Below, piece after piece: positions 11,973-25,293 of a DNA stretch of 33,160 nt. Under the pieces are notes generated by a model that did not search any database, was not told the DNA's origin, and saw only the letters and a program-made list of their open reading frames with translations. Made by a program: the position numbers and the translations under genes. Position 1 is the first letter of the stretch. Each line of letters opens with the position of its first letter. Location: positions 1 through 33,160 of the forward strand of contig CDRNVI010000057.1 in assembly GCA_977017575.1 (NCBI GenBank), written 5' to 3'. Origin of the DNA: Paramoeba atlantica. Taxonomy: Eukaryota; Discosea.

Positions 11973-13373
11973 TTCCGTCGTGGTGTGTCTCGAGTTTTGT
12001 GCGTTCATAGCGGTGCACTTTACCTTGCTTTTTCATGTGATAATGGAAACTCCACGATTTCCCTCGCTGAACGATCCTTACAGCCCCCCCCCCCCCCCAA
12101 GCAAGGCGACATTCACCACCGTAGGTCGCATTGATGAATGCAATGGTGGTTTGAGTGTGCCCGTGCGAACGACCAAGAAGTGACACATACAATTTTGGCG
12201 ATGACATAGTCGGGAAGAGAGGTTGAGCACGATGCGTTCACGTTTTGAACAGAGCTACGAAATCTATCGGGAAGGGGTGGGTCTTTGCAACGGCCGGGCG
12301 AAGAAATTCGTTGTTTTATACCTGGATTGTGCAGAACGTGTTTCGGAAGGTGTCACGTGGAAGGTGTTCCGCGCCATTGTGCGTCCTGTTTTCATTGTTC
12401 ATGTGCTGCCCTGCCTTGCCCCAAGTAAAACATCTAGCGGAATTGTTCGATGCACGTGAAATCACGCCCTGCGCATCTAACGGAATCAGTGGGATCGAAG
12501 AAGACAAAGATCATTCTCCACGGAATGGGGTCGCACGGTGGATGCGAGTTTCGTGTGAAACCGACGTTTTTCCACCACACTATTACAGTACGCGCGCGCC
12601 CTGCGATTCTGTTGCTTGGAAGAGCAGGTGAAATGTAAAAGAAGTATAGAGAAATACAACCGCCCCCCCTTGAGATGCAGGAAGCTTGTGCAATCAAGCA
12701 TTGGTTTGACTAAAATAATGTCCGATGACAACAAATTCTTGCGTTAGAAGAGGGGAAGGCTTATAGTATCAGTGAAATCATGTGAAAATAGTGCCCAAAG
12801 CAAATATCAGAGCAAACCACGAGCGCTCAGAACACTCATCAAGTAGAAAGGGTTAAAATTTTTTAAGATTTGGTTCAGGGAAGAACGGACAAAAAGTGGA
12901 CTGGCGAAACCCACGTTTTGATTCGCAATCATACTGACTAACGGAAAAACTCTATCTCTACAGAAAATATCGCTCGAAGCACGACCACTCAGGAGATGTA
13001 GCTTGCTGGTTCGGCGTTTCGCAATCGACGCACGCCATGCACGGAAGTCATGCAAACGTCGCGTCCAGAGATATTTGAAAACCCCCCTTCACCGTGCAGG
13101 CGGAAAGAGGTAAATCTGAGGTCATTTTGAATTTTGAGATAGGATGCGCTAAAAAGCGGTACACTTTTCGGGCTTTTTCATTCGACACGCGCACGGCCAT
13201 CTACTCATTCACCGTTTCTGCCGCCAAAACGTCATCTGCTACACAGGACAAAAAGACTTCATTTCAGCAAAGAAAATACCCTAAAATGTACCATTGCTTC
13301 TGCGATTCACGTTGCGTCTCTCCCGCGCGCCCAAAAGCGGCCACACGCTTGTGAACGAAGAGAATCGGAAAAA

Positions 13374-13454
13374 CGCGCCCAGCAGGGTTCGAACCTGCGC
13401 GTGAGAACACACCTGATTTCAAGTCAGGCCCCTTAACCACTTGGGTATGGACGC
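13374..13454 (-). tRNA. tRNA-Ser(UGA), unit 10
   Basis: The tRNA is unchanged. Its spacer has GCGTTTAGC in place of GCGTTTCGC, as in units 8, 10-15 and 17-19. Confidence 0.92.
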
Positions 13455-14855
13455 TTCCGTCGTGGTGTGTCTCGAGTTTTGTGCGTTCATAGCGGTGCAC
13501 TTTACCTTGCTTTTTCATGTGATAATGGAAACTCCACGATTTCCCTCGCTGAACGATCCTTACAGCCCCCCCCCCCCCCCAAGCAAGGCGACATTCACCA
13601 CCGTAGGTCGCATTGATGAATGCAATGGTGGTTTGAGTGTGCCCGTGCGAACGACCAAGAAGTGACACATACAATTTTGGCGATGACATAGTCGGGAAGA
13701 GAGGTTGAGCACGATGCGTTCACGTTTTGAACAGAGCTACGAAATCTATCGGGAAGGGGTGGGTCTTTGCAACGGCCGGGCGAAGAAATTCGTTGTTTTA
13801 TACCTGGATTGTGCAGAACGTGTTTCGGAAGGTGTCACGTGGAAGGTGTTCCGCGCCATTGTGCGTCCTGTTTTCATTGTTCATGTGCTGCCCTGCCTTG
13901 CCCCAAGTAAAACATCTAGCGGAATTGTTCGATGCACGTGAAATCACGCCCTGCGCATCTAACGGAATCAGTGGGATCGAAGAAGACAAAGATCATTCTC
14001 CACGGAATGGGGTCGCACGGTGGATGCGAGTTTCGTGTGAAACCGACGTTTTTCCACCACACTATTACAGTACGCGCGCGCCCTGCGATTCTGTTGCTTG
14101 GAAGAGCAGGTGAAATGTAAAAGAAGTATAGAGAAATACAACCGCCCCCCCTTGAGATGCAGGAAGCTTGTGCAATCAAGCATTGGTTTGACTAAAATAA
14201 TGTCCGATGACAACAAATTCTTGCGTTAGAAGAGGGGAAGGCTTATAGTATCAGTGAAATCATGTGAAAATAGTGCCCAAAGCAAATATCAGAGCAAACC
14301 ACGAGCGCTCAGAACACTCATCAAGTAGAAAGGGTTAAAATTTTTTAAGATTTGGTTCAGGGAAGAACGGACAAAAAGTGGACTGGCGAAACCCACGTTT
14401 TGATTCGCAATCATACTGACTAACGGAAAAACTCTATCTCTACAGAAAATATCGCTCGAAGCACGACCACTCAGGAGATGTAGCTTGCTGGTTCGGCGTT
14501 TAGCAATCGACGCACGCCATGCACGGAAGTCATGCAAACGTCGCGTCCAGAGATATTTGAAAACCCCCCTTCACCGTGCAGGCGGAAAGAGGTAAATCTG
14601 AGGTCATTTTGAATTTTGAGATAGGATGCGCTAAAAAGCGGTACACTTTTCGGGCTTTTTCATTCGACACGCGCACGGCCATCTACTCATTCACCGTTTC
14701 TGCCGCCAAAACGTCATCTGCTACACAGGACAAAAAGACTTCATTTCAGCAAAGAAAATACCCTAAAATGTACCATTGCTTCTGCGATTCACGTTGCGTC
14801 TCTCCCGCGCGCCCAAAAGCGGCCACACGCTTGTGAACGAAGAGAATCGGAAAAA

Positions 14856-14936
14856 CGCGCCCAGCAGGGTTCGAACCTGCGCGTGAGAACACACCTGATT
14901 TCAAGTCAGGCCCCTTAACCACTTGGGTATGGACGC
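14856..14936 (-). tRNA. tRNA-Ser(UGA), unit 11
   Basis: The tRNA is unchanged. The poly-C is shortened to 12, as in units 12 and 13. A private C-to-A change lies near 15947. Confidence 0.92.
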
Positions 14937-16334
14937 TTCCGTCGTGGTGTGTCTCGAGTTTTGTGCGTTCATAGCGGTGCACTTTACCTTGCTTTTTCAT
15001 GTGATAATGGAAACTCCACGATTTCCCTCGCTGAACGATCCTTACAGCCCCCCCCCCCCAAGCAAGGCGACATTCACCACCGTAGGTCGCATTGATGAAT
15101 GCAATGGTGGTTTGAGTGTGCCCGTGCGAACGACCAAGAAGTGACACATACAATTTTGGCGATGACATAGTCGGGAAGAGAGGTTGAGCACGATGCGTTC
15201 ACGTTTTGAACAGAGCTACGAAATCTATCGGGAAGGGGTGGGTCTTTGCAACGGCCGGGCGAAGAAATTCGTTGTTTTATACCTGGATTGTGCAGAACGT
15301 GTTTCGGAAGGTGTCACGTGGAAGGTGTTCCGCGCCATTGTGCGTCCTGTTTTCATTGTTCATGTGCTGCCCTGCCTTGCCCCAAGTAAAACATCTAGCG
15401 GAATTGTTCGATGCACGTGAAATCACGCCCTGCGCATCTAACGGAATCAGTGGGATCGAAGAAGACAAAGATCATTCTCCACGGAATGGGGTCGCACGGT
15501 GGATGCGAGTTTCGTGTGAAACCGACGTTTTTCCACCACACTATTACAGTACGCGCGCGCCCTGCGATTCTGTTGCTTGGAAGAGCAGGTGAAATGTAAA
15601 AGAAGTATAGAGAAATACAACCGCCCCCCCTTGAGATGCAGGAAGCTTGTGCAATCAAGCATTGGTTTGACTAAAATAATGTCCGATGACAACAAATTCT
15701 TGCGTTAGAAGAGGGGAAGGCTTATAGTATCAGTGAAATCATGTGAAAATAGTGCCCAAAGCAAATATCAGAGCAAACCACGAGCGCTCAGAACACTCAT
15801 CAAGTAGAAAGGGTTAAAATTTTTTAAGATTTGGTTCAGGGAAGAACGGACAAAAAGTGGACTGGCGAAACCCACGTTTTGATTCGCAATCATACTGACT
15901 AACGGAAAAACTCTATCTCTACAGAAAATATCGCTCGAAGCACGACAACTCAGGAGATGTAGCTTGCTGGTTCGGCGTTTAGCAATCGACGCACGCCATG
16001 CACGGAAGTCATGCAAACGTCGCGTCCAGAGATATTTGAAAACCCCCCTTCACCGTGCAGGCGGAAAGAGGTAAATCTGAGGTCATTTTGAATTTTGAGA
16101 TAGGATGCGCTAAAAAGCGGTACACTTTTCGGGCTTTTTCATTCGACACGCGCACGGCCATCTACTCATTCACCGTTTCTGCCGCCAAAACGTCATCTGC
16201 TACACAGGACAAAAAGACTTCATTTCAGCAAAGAAAATACCCTAAAATGTACCATTGCTTCTGCGATTCACGTTGCGTCTCTCCCGCGCGCCCAAAAGCG
16301 GCCACACGCTTGTGAACGAAGAGAATCGGAAAAA

Positions 16335-16415
16335 CGCGCCCAGCAGGGTTCGAACCTGCGCGTGAGAACACACCTGATTTCAAGTCAGGCCCCTTAACCA
16401 CTTGGGTATGGACGC
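16335..16415 (-). tRNA. tRNA-Ser(UGA), unit 12
   Basis: The tRNA is unchanged. The spacer of this unit carries a cluster of single-base indels, listed separately. Confidence 0.92.
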
Positions 16416-16910
16416 TTCCGTCGTGGTGTGTCTCGAGTTTTGTGCGTTCATAGCGGTGCACTTTACCTTGCTTTTTCATGTGATAATGGAAACTCCACGA
16501 TTTCCCTCGCTGAACGATCCTTACAGCCCCCCCCCCCCAAGCAAGGCGACATTCACCACCGTAGGTCGCATTGATGAATGCAATGGTGGTTTGAGTGTGC
16601 CCGTGCGAACGACCAAGAAGTGACACATACAATTTTGGCGATGACATAGTCGGGAAGAGAGGTTGAGCACGATGCGTTCACGTTTTGAACAGAGCTACGA
16701 AATCTATCGGGAAGGGGTGGGTCTTTGCAACGGCCGGGCGAAGAAATTCGTTGTTTTATACCTGGATTGTGCAGAACGTGTTTCGGAAGGTGTCACGTGG
16801 AAGGTGTTCCGCGCCATTGTGCGTCCTGTTTTCATTGTTCATGTGCTGCCCTGCCTTGCCCCAAGTAAAACATCTAGCGGAATTGTTCGATGCACGTGAA
16901 ATCACGCCCT

Positions 16911-17420
16911 GCCGCATCTAACGGAATCAGTGGGATCGAAGAAGACAAAGATCATTCTCCACGGAATGGGGTCGCACGGTGGATGCGAGTTTCGTGTGAA
17001 ACCGACGTTTTTCCACCACACTATTACAGTACGCGCGCGCCCTGCGATTCTGTTGCTTGGAAGAGCAGGTGAAATGTAAAAGAAGTATAGAGAAATACAA
17101 CCGCCCCCCTTGAGATGCAGGAAGCTTGTGCAATCAAGCATTGGTTTGACTAAAATAATGTCCGATGACAACAAATTCTTGCGTTAGAAGAGGGGAAGGC
17201 TTATAGTATCAGTGAAATCATGTGAAAATAGTGCCCAAAGCAAATATCAGAGCAAACCACGAGCGCTCAGAACACTCATCAAGTAGAAAGGGTTAAAATT
17301 TTTTTAAGATTTGGTTCAGGGAAGAACGGACAAAAAGTGACTGGCGAAACCCACGTTTTGATTCGCAATCATACTGACTAACGGAAAAACTCTATCTCTA
17401 CAGAAAATATCGCTCGAAAG
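16911..17420. other. Cluster of five single-base indels in unit 12
   Basis: Compared with other units: an extra C near 16914 (CTGCCGCATC), one C lost in the 7-C run near 17104, an extra T near 17300 (seven T), one G lost near 17338 (AAGTGACTGG), and an extra A near 17418 (CGAAAGCAC). Four of the five sit in base runs and all fall within about 510 nt. That looks more like uncorrected long-read error than real divergence. Confidence 0.7.
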
Positions 17421-17814
17421 CACGACCACTCAGGAGATGTAGCTTGCTGGTTCGGCGTTTAGCAATCGACGCACGCCATGCACGGAAGTCATGCAAACGT
17501 CGCGTCCAGAGATATTTGAAAACCCCCCTTCACCGTGCAGGCGGAAAGAGGTAAATCTGAGGTCATTTTGAATTTTGAGATAGGATGCGCTAAAAAGCGG
17601 TACACTTTTCGGGCTTTTTCATTCGACACGCGCACGGCCATCTACTCATTCACCGTTTCTGCCGCCAAAACGTCATCTGCTACACAGGACAAAAAGACTT
17701 CATTTCAGCAAAGAAAATACCCTAAAATGTACCATTGCTTCTGCGATTCACGTTGCGTCTCTCCCGCGCGCCCAAAAGCGGCCACACGCTTGTGAACGAA
17801 GAGAATCGGAAAAA

Positions 17815-17895
17815 CGCGCCCAGCAGGGTTCGAACCTGCGCGTGAGAACACACCTGATTTCAAGTCAGGCCCCTTAACCACTTGGGTATGGACGC
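17815..17895 (-). tRNA. tRNA-Ser(UGA), unit 13
   Basis: The tRNA is unchanged. The unit has AATACAC in place of AATACCC near 19198, a marker shared with units 15 and 17-20, and lacks one C in the 7-C run near 18584. Confidence 0.92.
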
Positions 17896-19292
17896 TTCCG
17901 TCGTGGTGTGTCTCGAGTTTTGTGCGTTCATAGCGGTGCACTTTACCTTGCTTTTTCATGTGATAATGGAAACTCCACGATTTCCCTCGCTGAACGATCC
18001 TTACAGCCCCCCCCCCCCAAGCAAGGCGACATTCACCACCGTAGGTCGCATTGATGAATGCAATGGTGGTTTGAGTGTGCCCGTGCGAACGACCAAGAAG
18101 TGACACATACAATTTTGGCGATGACATAGTCGGGAAGAGAGGTTGAGCACGATGCGTTCACGTTTTGAACAGAGCTACGAAATCTATCGGGAAGGGGTGG
18201 GTCTTTGCAACGGCCGGGCGAAGAAATTCGTTGTTTTATACCTGGATTGTGCAGAACGTGTTTCGGAAGGTGTCACGTGGAAGGTGTTCCGCGCCATTGT
18301 GCGTCCTGTTTTCATTGTTCATGTGCTGCCCTGCCTTGCCCCAAGTAAAACATCTAGCGGAATTGTTCGATGCACGTGAAATCACGCCCTGCGCATCTAA
18401 CGGAATCAGTGGGATCGAAGAAGACAAAGATCATTCTCCACGGAATGGGGTCGCACGGTGGATGCGAGTTTCGTGTGAAACCGACGTTTTTCCACCACAC
18501 TATTACAGTACGCGCGCGCCCTGCGATTCTGTTGCTTGGAAGAGCAGGTGAAATGTAAAAGAAGTATAGAGAAATACAACCGCCCCCCTTGAGATGCAGG
18601 AAGCTTGTGCAATCAAGCATTGGTTTGACTAAAATAATGTCCGATGACAACAAATTCTTGCGTTAGAAGAGGGGAAGGCTTATAGTATCAGTGAAATCAT
18701 GTGAAAATAGTGCCCAAAGCAAATATCAGAGCAAACCACGAGCGCTCAGAACACTCATCAAGTAGAAAGGGTTAAAATTTTTTAAGATTTGGTTCAGGGA
18801 AGAACGGACAAAAAGTGGACTGGCGAAACCCACGTTTTGATTCGCAATCATACTGACTAACGGAAAAACTCTATCTCTACAGAAAATATCGCTCGAAGCA
18901 CGACCACTCAGGAGATGTAGCTTGCTGGTTCGGCGTTTAGCAATCGACGCACGCCATGCACGGAAGTCATGCAAACGTCGCGTCCAGAGATATTTGAAAA
19001 CCCCCCTTCACCGTGCAGGCGGAAAGAGGTAAATCTGAGGTCATTTTGAATTTTGAGATAGGATGCGCTAAAAAGCGGTACACTTTTCGGGCTTTTTCAT
19101 TCGACACGCGCACGGCCATCTACTCATTCACCGTTTCTGCCGCCAAAACGTCATCTGCTACACAGGACAAAAAGACTTCATTTCAGCAAAGAAAATACAC
19201 TAAAATGTACCATTGCTTCTGCGATTCACGTTGCGTCTCTCCCGCGCGCCCAAAAGCGGCCACACGCTTGTGAACGAAGAGAATCGGAAAAA

Positions 19293-19373
19293 CGCGCCCA
19301 GCAGGGTTCGAACCTGCGCGTGAGAACACACCTGATTTCAAGTCAGGCCCCTTAACCACTTGGGTATGGACGC
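19293..19373 (-). tRNA. tRNA-Ser(UGA), unit 14
   Basis: The tRNA is unchanged. The spacer has GATGGGCTA in place of GATGCGCTA near 20546, shared only with unit 16. Confidence 0.92.
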
Positions 19374-20772
19374 TTCCGTCGTGGTGTGTCTCGAGTTTTG
19401 TGCGTTCATAGCGGTGCACTTTACCTTGCTTTTTCATGTGATAATGGAAACTCCACGATTTCCCTCGCTGAACGATCCTTACAGCCCCCCCCCCCCCAAG
19501 CAAGGCGACATTCACCACCGTAGGTCGCATTGATGAATGCAATGGTGGTTTGAGTGTGCCCGTGCGAACGACCAAGAAGTGACACATACAATTTTGGCGA
19601 TGACATAGTCGGGAAGAGAGGTTGAGCACGATGCGTTCACGTTTTGAACAGAGCTACGAAATCTATCGGGAAGGGGTGGGTCTTTGCAACGGCCGGGCGA
19701 AGAAATTCGTTGTTTTATACCTGGATTGTGCAGAACGTGTTTCGGAAGGTGTCACGTGGAAGGTGTTCCGCGCCATTGTGCGTCCTGTTTTCATTGTTCA
19801 TGTGCTGCCCTGCCTTGCCCCAAGTAAAACATCTAGCGGAATTGTTCGATGCACGTGAAATCACGCCCTGCGCATCTAACGGAATCAGTGGGATCGAAGA
19901 AGACAAAGATCATTCTCCACGGAATGGGGTCGCACGGTGGATGCGAGTTTCGTGTGAAACCGACGTTTTTCCACCACACTATTACAGTACGCGCGCGCCC
20001 TGCGATTCTGTTGCTTGGAAGAGCAGGTGAAATGTAAAAGAAGTATAGAGAAATACAACCGCCCCCCCTTGAGATGCAGGAAGCTTGTGCAATCAAGCAT
20101 TGGTTTGACTAAAATAATGTCCGATGACAACAAATTCTTGCGTTAGAAGAGGGGAAGGCTTATAGTATCAGTGAAATCATGTGAAAATAGTGCCCAAAGC
20201 AAATATCAGAGCAAACCACGAGCGCTCAGAACACTCATCAAGTAGAAAGGGTTAAAATTTTTTAAGATTTGGTTCAGGGAAGAACGGACAAAAAGTGGAC
20301 TGGCGAAACCCACGTTTTGATTCGCAATCATACTGACTAACGGAAAAACTCTATCTCTACGGAAAATATCGCTCGAAGCACGACCACTCAGGAGATGTAG
20401 CTTGCTGGTTCGGCGTTTAGCAATCGACGCACGCCATGCACGGAAGTCATGCAAACGTCGCGTCCAGAGATATTTGAAAACCCCCCTTCACCGTGCAGGC
20501 GGAAAGAGGTAAATCTGAGGTCATTTTGAATTTTGAGATAGGATGGGCTAAAAAGCGGTACACTTTTCGGGCTTTTTCATTCGACACGCGCACGGCCATC
20601 TACTCATTCACCGTTTCTGCCGCCAAAACGTCATCTGCTACACAGGACAAAAAGACTTCATTTCAGCAAAGAAAATACCCTAAAATGTACCATTGCTTCT
20701 GCGATTCACGTTGCGTCTCTCCCGCGCGCCCAAAAGCGGCCACACGCTTGTGAACGAAGAGAATCGGAAAAA

Positions 20773-20853
20773 CGCGCCCAGCAGGGTTCGAACCTGCGCG
20801 TGAGAACACACCTGATTTCAAGTCAGGCCCCTTAACCACTTGGGTATGGACGC
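20773..20853 (-). tRNA. tRNA-Ser(UGA), unit 15
   Basis: The tRNA is unchanged. This unit has the shortest poly-C tract (11) and carries the AATACAC marker. Confidence 0.92.
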
Positions 20854-22250
20854 TTCCGTCGTGGTGTGTCTCGAGTTTTGTGCGTTCATAGCGGTGCACT
20901 TTACCTTGCTTTTTCATGTGATAATGGAAACTCCACGATTTCCCTCGCTGAACGATCCTTACAGCCCCCCCCCCCAAGCAAGGCGACATTCACCACCGTA
21001 GGTCGCATTGATGAATGCAATGGTGGTTTGAGTGTGCCCGTGCGAACGACCAAGAAGTGACACATACAATTTTGGCGATGACATAGTCGGGAAGAGAGGT
21101 TGAGCACGATGCGTTCACGTTTTGAACAGAGCTACGAAATCTATCGGGAAGGGGTGGGTCTTTGCAACGGCCGGGCGAAGAAATTCGTTGTTTTATACCT
21201 GGATTGTGCAGAACGTGTTTCGGAAGGTGTCACGTGGAAGGTGTTCCGCGCCATTGTGCGTCCTGTTTTCATTGTTCATGTGCTGCCCTGCCTTGCCCCA
21301 AGTAAAACATCTAGCGGAATTGTTCGATGCACGTGAAATCACGCCCTGCGCATCTAACGGAATCAGTGGGATCGAAGAAGACAAAGATCATTCTCCACGG
21401 AATGGGGTCGCACGGTGGATGCGAGTTTCGTGTGAAACCGACGTTTTTCCACCACACTATTACAGTACGCGCGCGCCCTGCGATTCTGTTGCTTGGAAGA
21501 GCAGGTGAAATGTAAAAGAAGTATAGAGAAATACAACCGCCCCCCCTTGAGATGCAGGAAGCTTGTGCAATCAAGCATTGGTTTGACTAAAATAATGTCC
21601 GATGACAACAAATTCTTGCGTTAGAAGAGGGGAAGGCTTATAGTATCAGTGAAATCATGTGAAAATAGTGCCCAAAGCAAATATCAGAGCAAACCACGAG
21701 CGCTCAGAACACTCATCAAGTAGAAAGGGTTAAAATTTTTTAAGATTTGGTTCAGGGAAGAACGGACAAAAAGTGGACTGGCGAAACCCACGTTTTGATT
21801 CGCAATCATACTGACTAACGGAAAAACTCTATCTCTACAGAAAATATCGCTCGAAGCACGACCACTCAGGAGATGTAGCTTGCTGGTTCGGCGTTTAGCA
21901 ATCGACGCACGCCATGCACGGAAGTCATGCAAACGTCGCGTCCAGAGATATTTGAAAACCCCCCTTCACCGTGCAGGCGGAAAGAGGTAAATCTGAGGTC
22001 ATTTTGAATTTTGAGATAGGATGCGCTAAAAAGCGGTACACTTTTCGGGCTTTTTCATTCGACACGCGCACGGCCATCTACTCATTCACCGTTTCTGCCG
22101 CCAAAACGTCATCTGCTACACAGGACAAAAAGACTTCATTTCAGCAAAGAAAATACACTAAAATGTACCATTGCTTCTGCGATTCACGTTGCGTCTCTCC
22201 CGCGCGCCCAAAAGCGGCCACACGCTTGTGAACGAAGAGAATCGGAAAAA

Positions 22251-22331
22251 CGCGCCCAGCAGGGTTCGAACCTGCGCGTGAGAACACACCTGATTTCAAG
22301 TCAGTCCCCTTAACCACTTGGGTATGGACGC
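22251..22331 (-). tRNA. tRNA-Ser(UGA) variant, unit 16 (C27A)
   Basis: Base 22305 is T on the plus strand, making tRNA base 27 A where the main form has C. This breaks the first pair of the anticodon stem (27-43, now A-G). The gene may still work, with a weaker stem. All promoter boxes and the terminator are kept. Confidence 0.85.
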
Positions 22332-23731
22332 TTCCGTCGTGGTGTGTCTCGAGTTTTGTGCGTTCATAGCGGTGCACTTTACCTTGCTTTTTCATGTGAT
22401 AATGGAAACTCCACGATTTCCCTCGCTGAACGATCCTTACAGCCCCCCCCCCCCCCAAGCAAGGCGACATTCACCACCGTAGGTCGCATTGATGAATGCA
22501 ATGGTGGTTTGAGTGTGCCCGTGCGAACGACCAAGAAGTGACACATACAATTTTGGCGATGACATAGTCGGGAAGAGAGGTTGAGCACGATGCGTTCACG
22601 TTTTGAACAGAGCTACGAAATCTATCGGGAAGGGGTGGGTCTTTGCAACGGCCGGGCGAAGAAATTCGTTGTTTTATACCTGGATTGTGCAGAACGTGTT
22701 TCGGAAGGTGTCACGTGGAAGGTGTTCCGCGCCATTGTGCGTCCTGTTTTCATTGTTCATGTGCTGCCCTGCCTTGCCCCAAGTAAAACATCTAGCGGAA
22801 TTGTTCGATGCACGTGAAATCACGCCCTGCGCATCTAACGGAATCAGTGGGATCGAAGAAGACAAAGATCATTCTCCACGGAATGGGGTCGCACGGTGGA
22901 TGCGAGTTTCGTGTGAAACCGACGTTTTTCCACCACACTATTACAGTACGCGCGCGCCCTGCGATTCTGTTGCTTGGAAGAGCAGGTGAAATGTAAAAGA
23001 AGTATAGAGAAATACAACCGCCCCCCCTTGAGATGCAGGAAGCTTGTGCAATCAAGCATTGGTTTGACTAAAATAATGTCCGATGACAACAAATTCTTGC
23101 GTTAGAAGAGGGGAAGGCTTATAGTATCAGTGAAATCATGTGAAAATAGTGCCCAAAGCAAATATCAGAGCAAACCACGAGCGCTCAGAACACTCATCAA
23201 GTAGAAAGGGTTAAAATTTTTTAAGATTTGGTTCAGGGAAGAACGGACAAAAAGTGGACTGGCGAAACCCACGTTTTGATTCGCAATCATACTGACTAAC
23301 GGAAAAACTCTATCTCTACAGAAAATATCGCTCGAAGCACGACCACTCAGGAGATGTAGCTTGCTGGTTCGGCGTTTCGCAATCGACGCACGCCATGCAC
23401 GGAAGTCATGCAAACGTCGCGTCCAGAGATATTTGAAAACCCCCCTTCACCGTGCAGGCGGAAAGAGGTAAATCTGAGGTCATTTTGAATTTTGAGATAG
23501 GATGGGCTAAAAAGCGGTACACTTTTCGGGCTTTTTCATTCGACACGCGCACGGCCATCTACTCATTCACCGTTTCTGCCGCCAAAACGTCATCTGCTAC
23601 ACAGGACAAAAAGACTTCATTTCAGCAAAGAAAATACCCTAAAATGTACCATTGCTTCTGCGATTCACGTTGCGTCTCTCCCGCGCGCCCAAAAGCGGCC
23701 ACACGCTTGTGAACGAAGAGAATCGGAAAAA

Positions 23732-23812
23732 CGCGCCCAGCAGGGTTCGAACCTGCGCGTGAGAACACACCTGATTTCAAGTCAGGCCCCTTAACCACTT
23801 GGGTATGGACGC
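23732..23812 (-). tRNA. tRNA-Ser(UGA), unit 17
   Basis: The tRNA is the main form, between variant units 16 and 18. Confidence 0.92.
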
Positions 23813-25212
23813 TTCCGTCGTGGTGTGTCTCGAGTTTTGTGCGTTCATAGCGGTGCACTTTACCTTGCTTTTTCATGTGATAATGGAAACTCCACGATTT
23901 CCCTCGCTGAACGATCCTTACAGCCCCCCCCCCCCCCAAGCAAGGCGACATTCACCACCGTAGGTCGCATTGATGAATGCAATGGTGGTTTGAGTGTGCC
24001 CGTGCGAACGACCAAGAAGTGACACATACAATTTTGGCGATGACATAGTCGGGAAGAGAGGTTGAGCACGATGCGTTCACGTTTTGAACAGAGCTACGAA
24101 ATCTATCGGGAAGGGGTGGGTCTTTGCAACGGCCGGGCGAAGAAATTCGTTGTTTTATACCTGGATTGTGCAGAACGTGTTTCGGAAGGTGTCACGTGGA
24201 AGGTGTTCCGCGCCATTGTGCGTCCTGTTTTCATTGTTCATGTGCTGCCCTGCCTTGCCCCAAGTAAAACATCTAGCGGAATTGTTCGATGCACGTGAAA
24301 TCACGCCCTGCGCATCTAACGGAATCAGTGGGATCGAAGAAGACAAAGATCATTCTCCACGGAATGGGGTCGCACGGTGGATGCGAGTTTCGTGTGAAAC
24401 CGACGTTTTTCCACCACACTATTACAGTACGCGCGCGCCCTGCGATTCTGTTGCTTGGAAGAGCAGGTGAAATGTAAAAGAAGTATAGAGAAATACAACC
24501 GCCCCCCCTTGAGATGCAGGAAGCTTGTGCAATCAAGCATTGGTTTGACTAAAATAATGTCCGATGACAACAAATTCTTGCGTTAGAAGAGGGGAAGGCT
24601 TATAGTATCAGTGAAATCATGTGAAAATAGTGCCCAAAGCAAATATCAGAGCAAACCACGAGCGCTCAGAACACTCATCAAGTAGAAAGGGTTAAAATTT
24701 TTTAAGATTTGGTTCAGGGAAGAACGGACAAAAAGTGGACTGGCGAAACCCACGTTTTGATTCGCAATCATACTGACTAACGGAAAAACTCTATCTCTAC
24801 AGAAAATATCGCTCGAAGCACGACCACTCAGGAGATGTAGCTTGCTGGTTCGGCGTTTAGCAATCGACGCACGCCATGCACGGAAGTCATGCAAACGTCG
24901 CGTCCAGAGATATTTGAAAACCCCCCTTCACCGTGCAGGCGGAAAGAGGTAAATCTGAGGTCATTTTGAATTTTGAGATAGGATGCGCTAAAAAGCGGTA
25001 CACTTTTCGGGCTTTTTCATTCGACACGCGCACGGCCATCTACTCATTCACCGTTTCTGCCGCCAAAACGTCATCTGCTACACAGGACAAAAAGACTTCA
25101 TTTCAGCAAAGAAAATACACTAAAATGTACCATTGCTTCTGCGATTCACGTTGCGTCTCTCCCGCGCGCCCAAAAGCGGCCACACGCTTGTGAACGAAGA
25201 GAATCGGAAAAA

Positions 25213-25293
25213 CGCGCCCAGCAGGGTTCGAACCTGCGCGTGAGAACACACCTGATTTCAAGTCAGTCCCCTTAACCACTTGGGTATGGACGT
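25213..25293 (-). tRNA. tRNA-Ser(UGA), unit 18, doubly changed (G1A, C27A)
   Basis: This copy has the C27A change of unit 16 plus T at 25293, making tRNA base 1 A opposite C72. Two pairs are broken: the first of the acceptor stem and the first of the anticodon stem. Loss of the 1-72 pair would be expected to hinder 5' processing or charging (inference), so this may be a decaying copy. Confidence 0.8.
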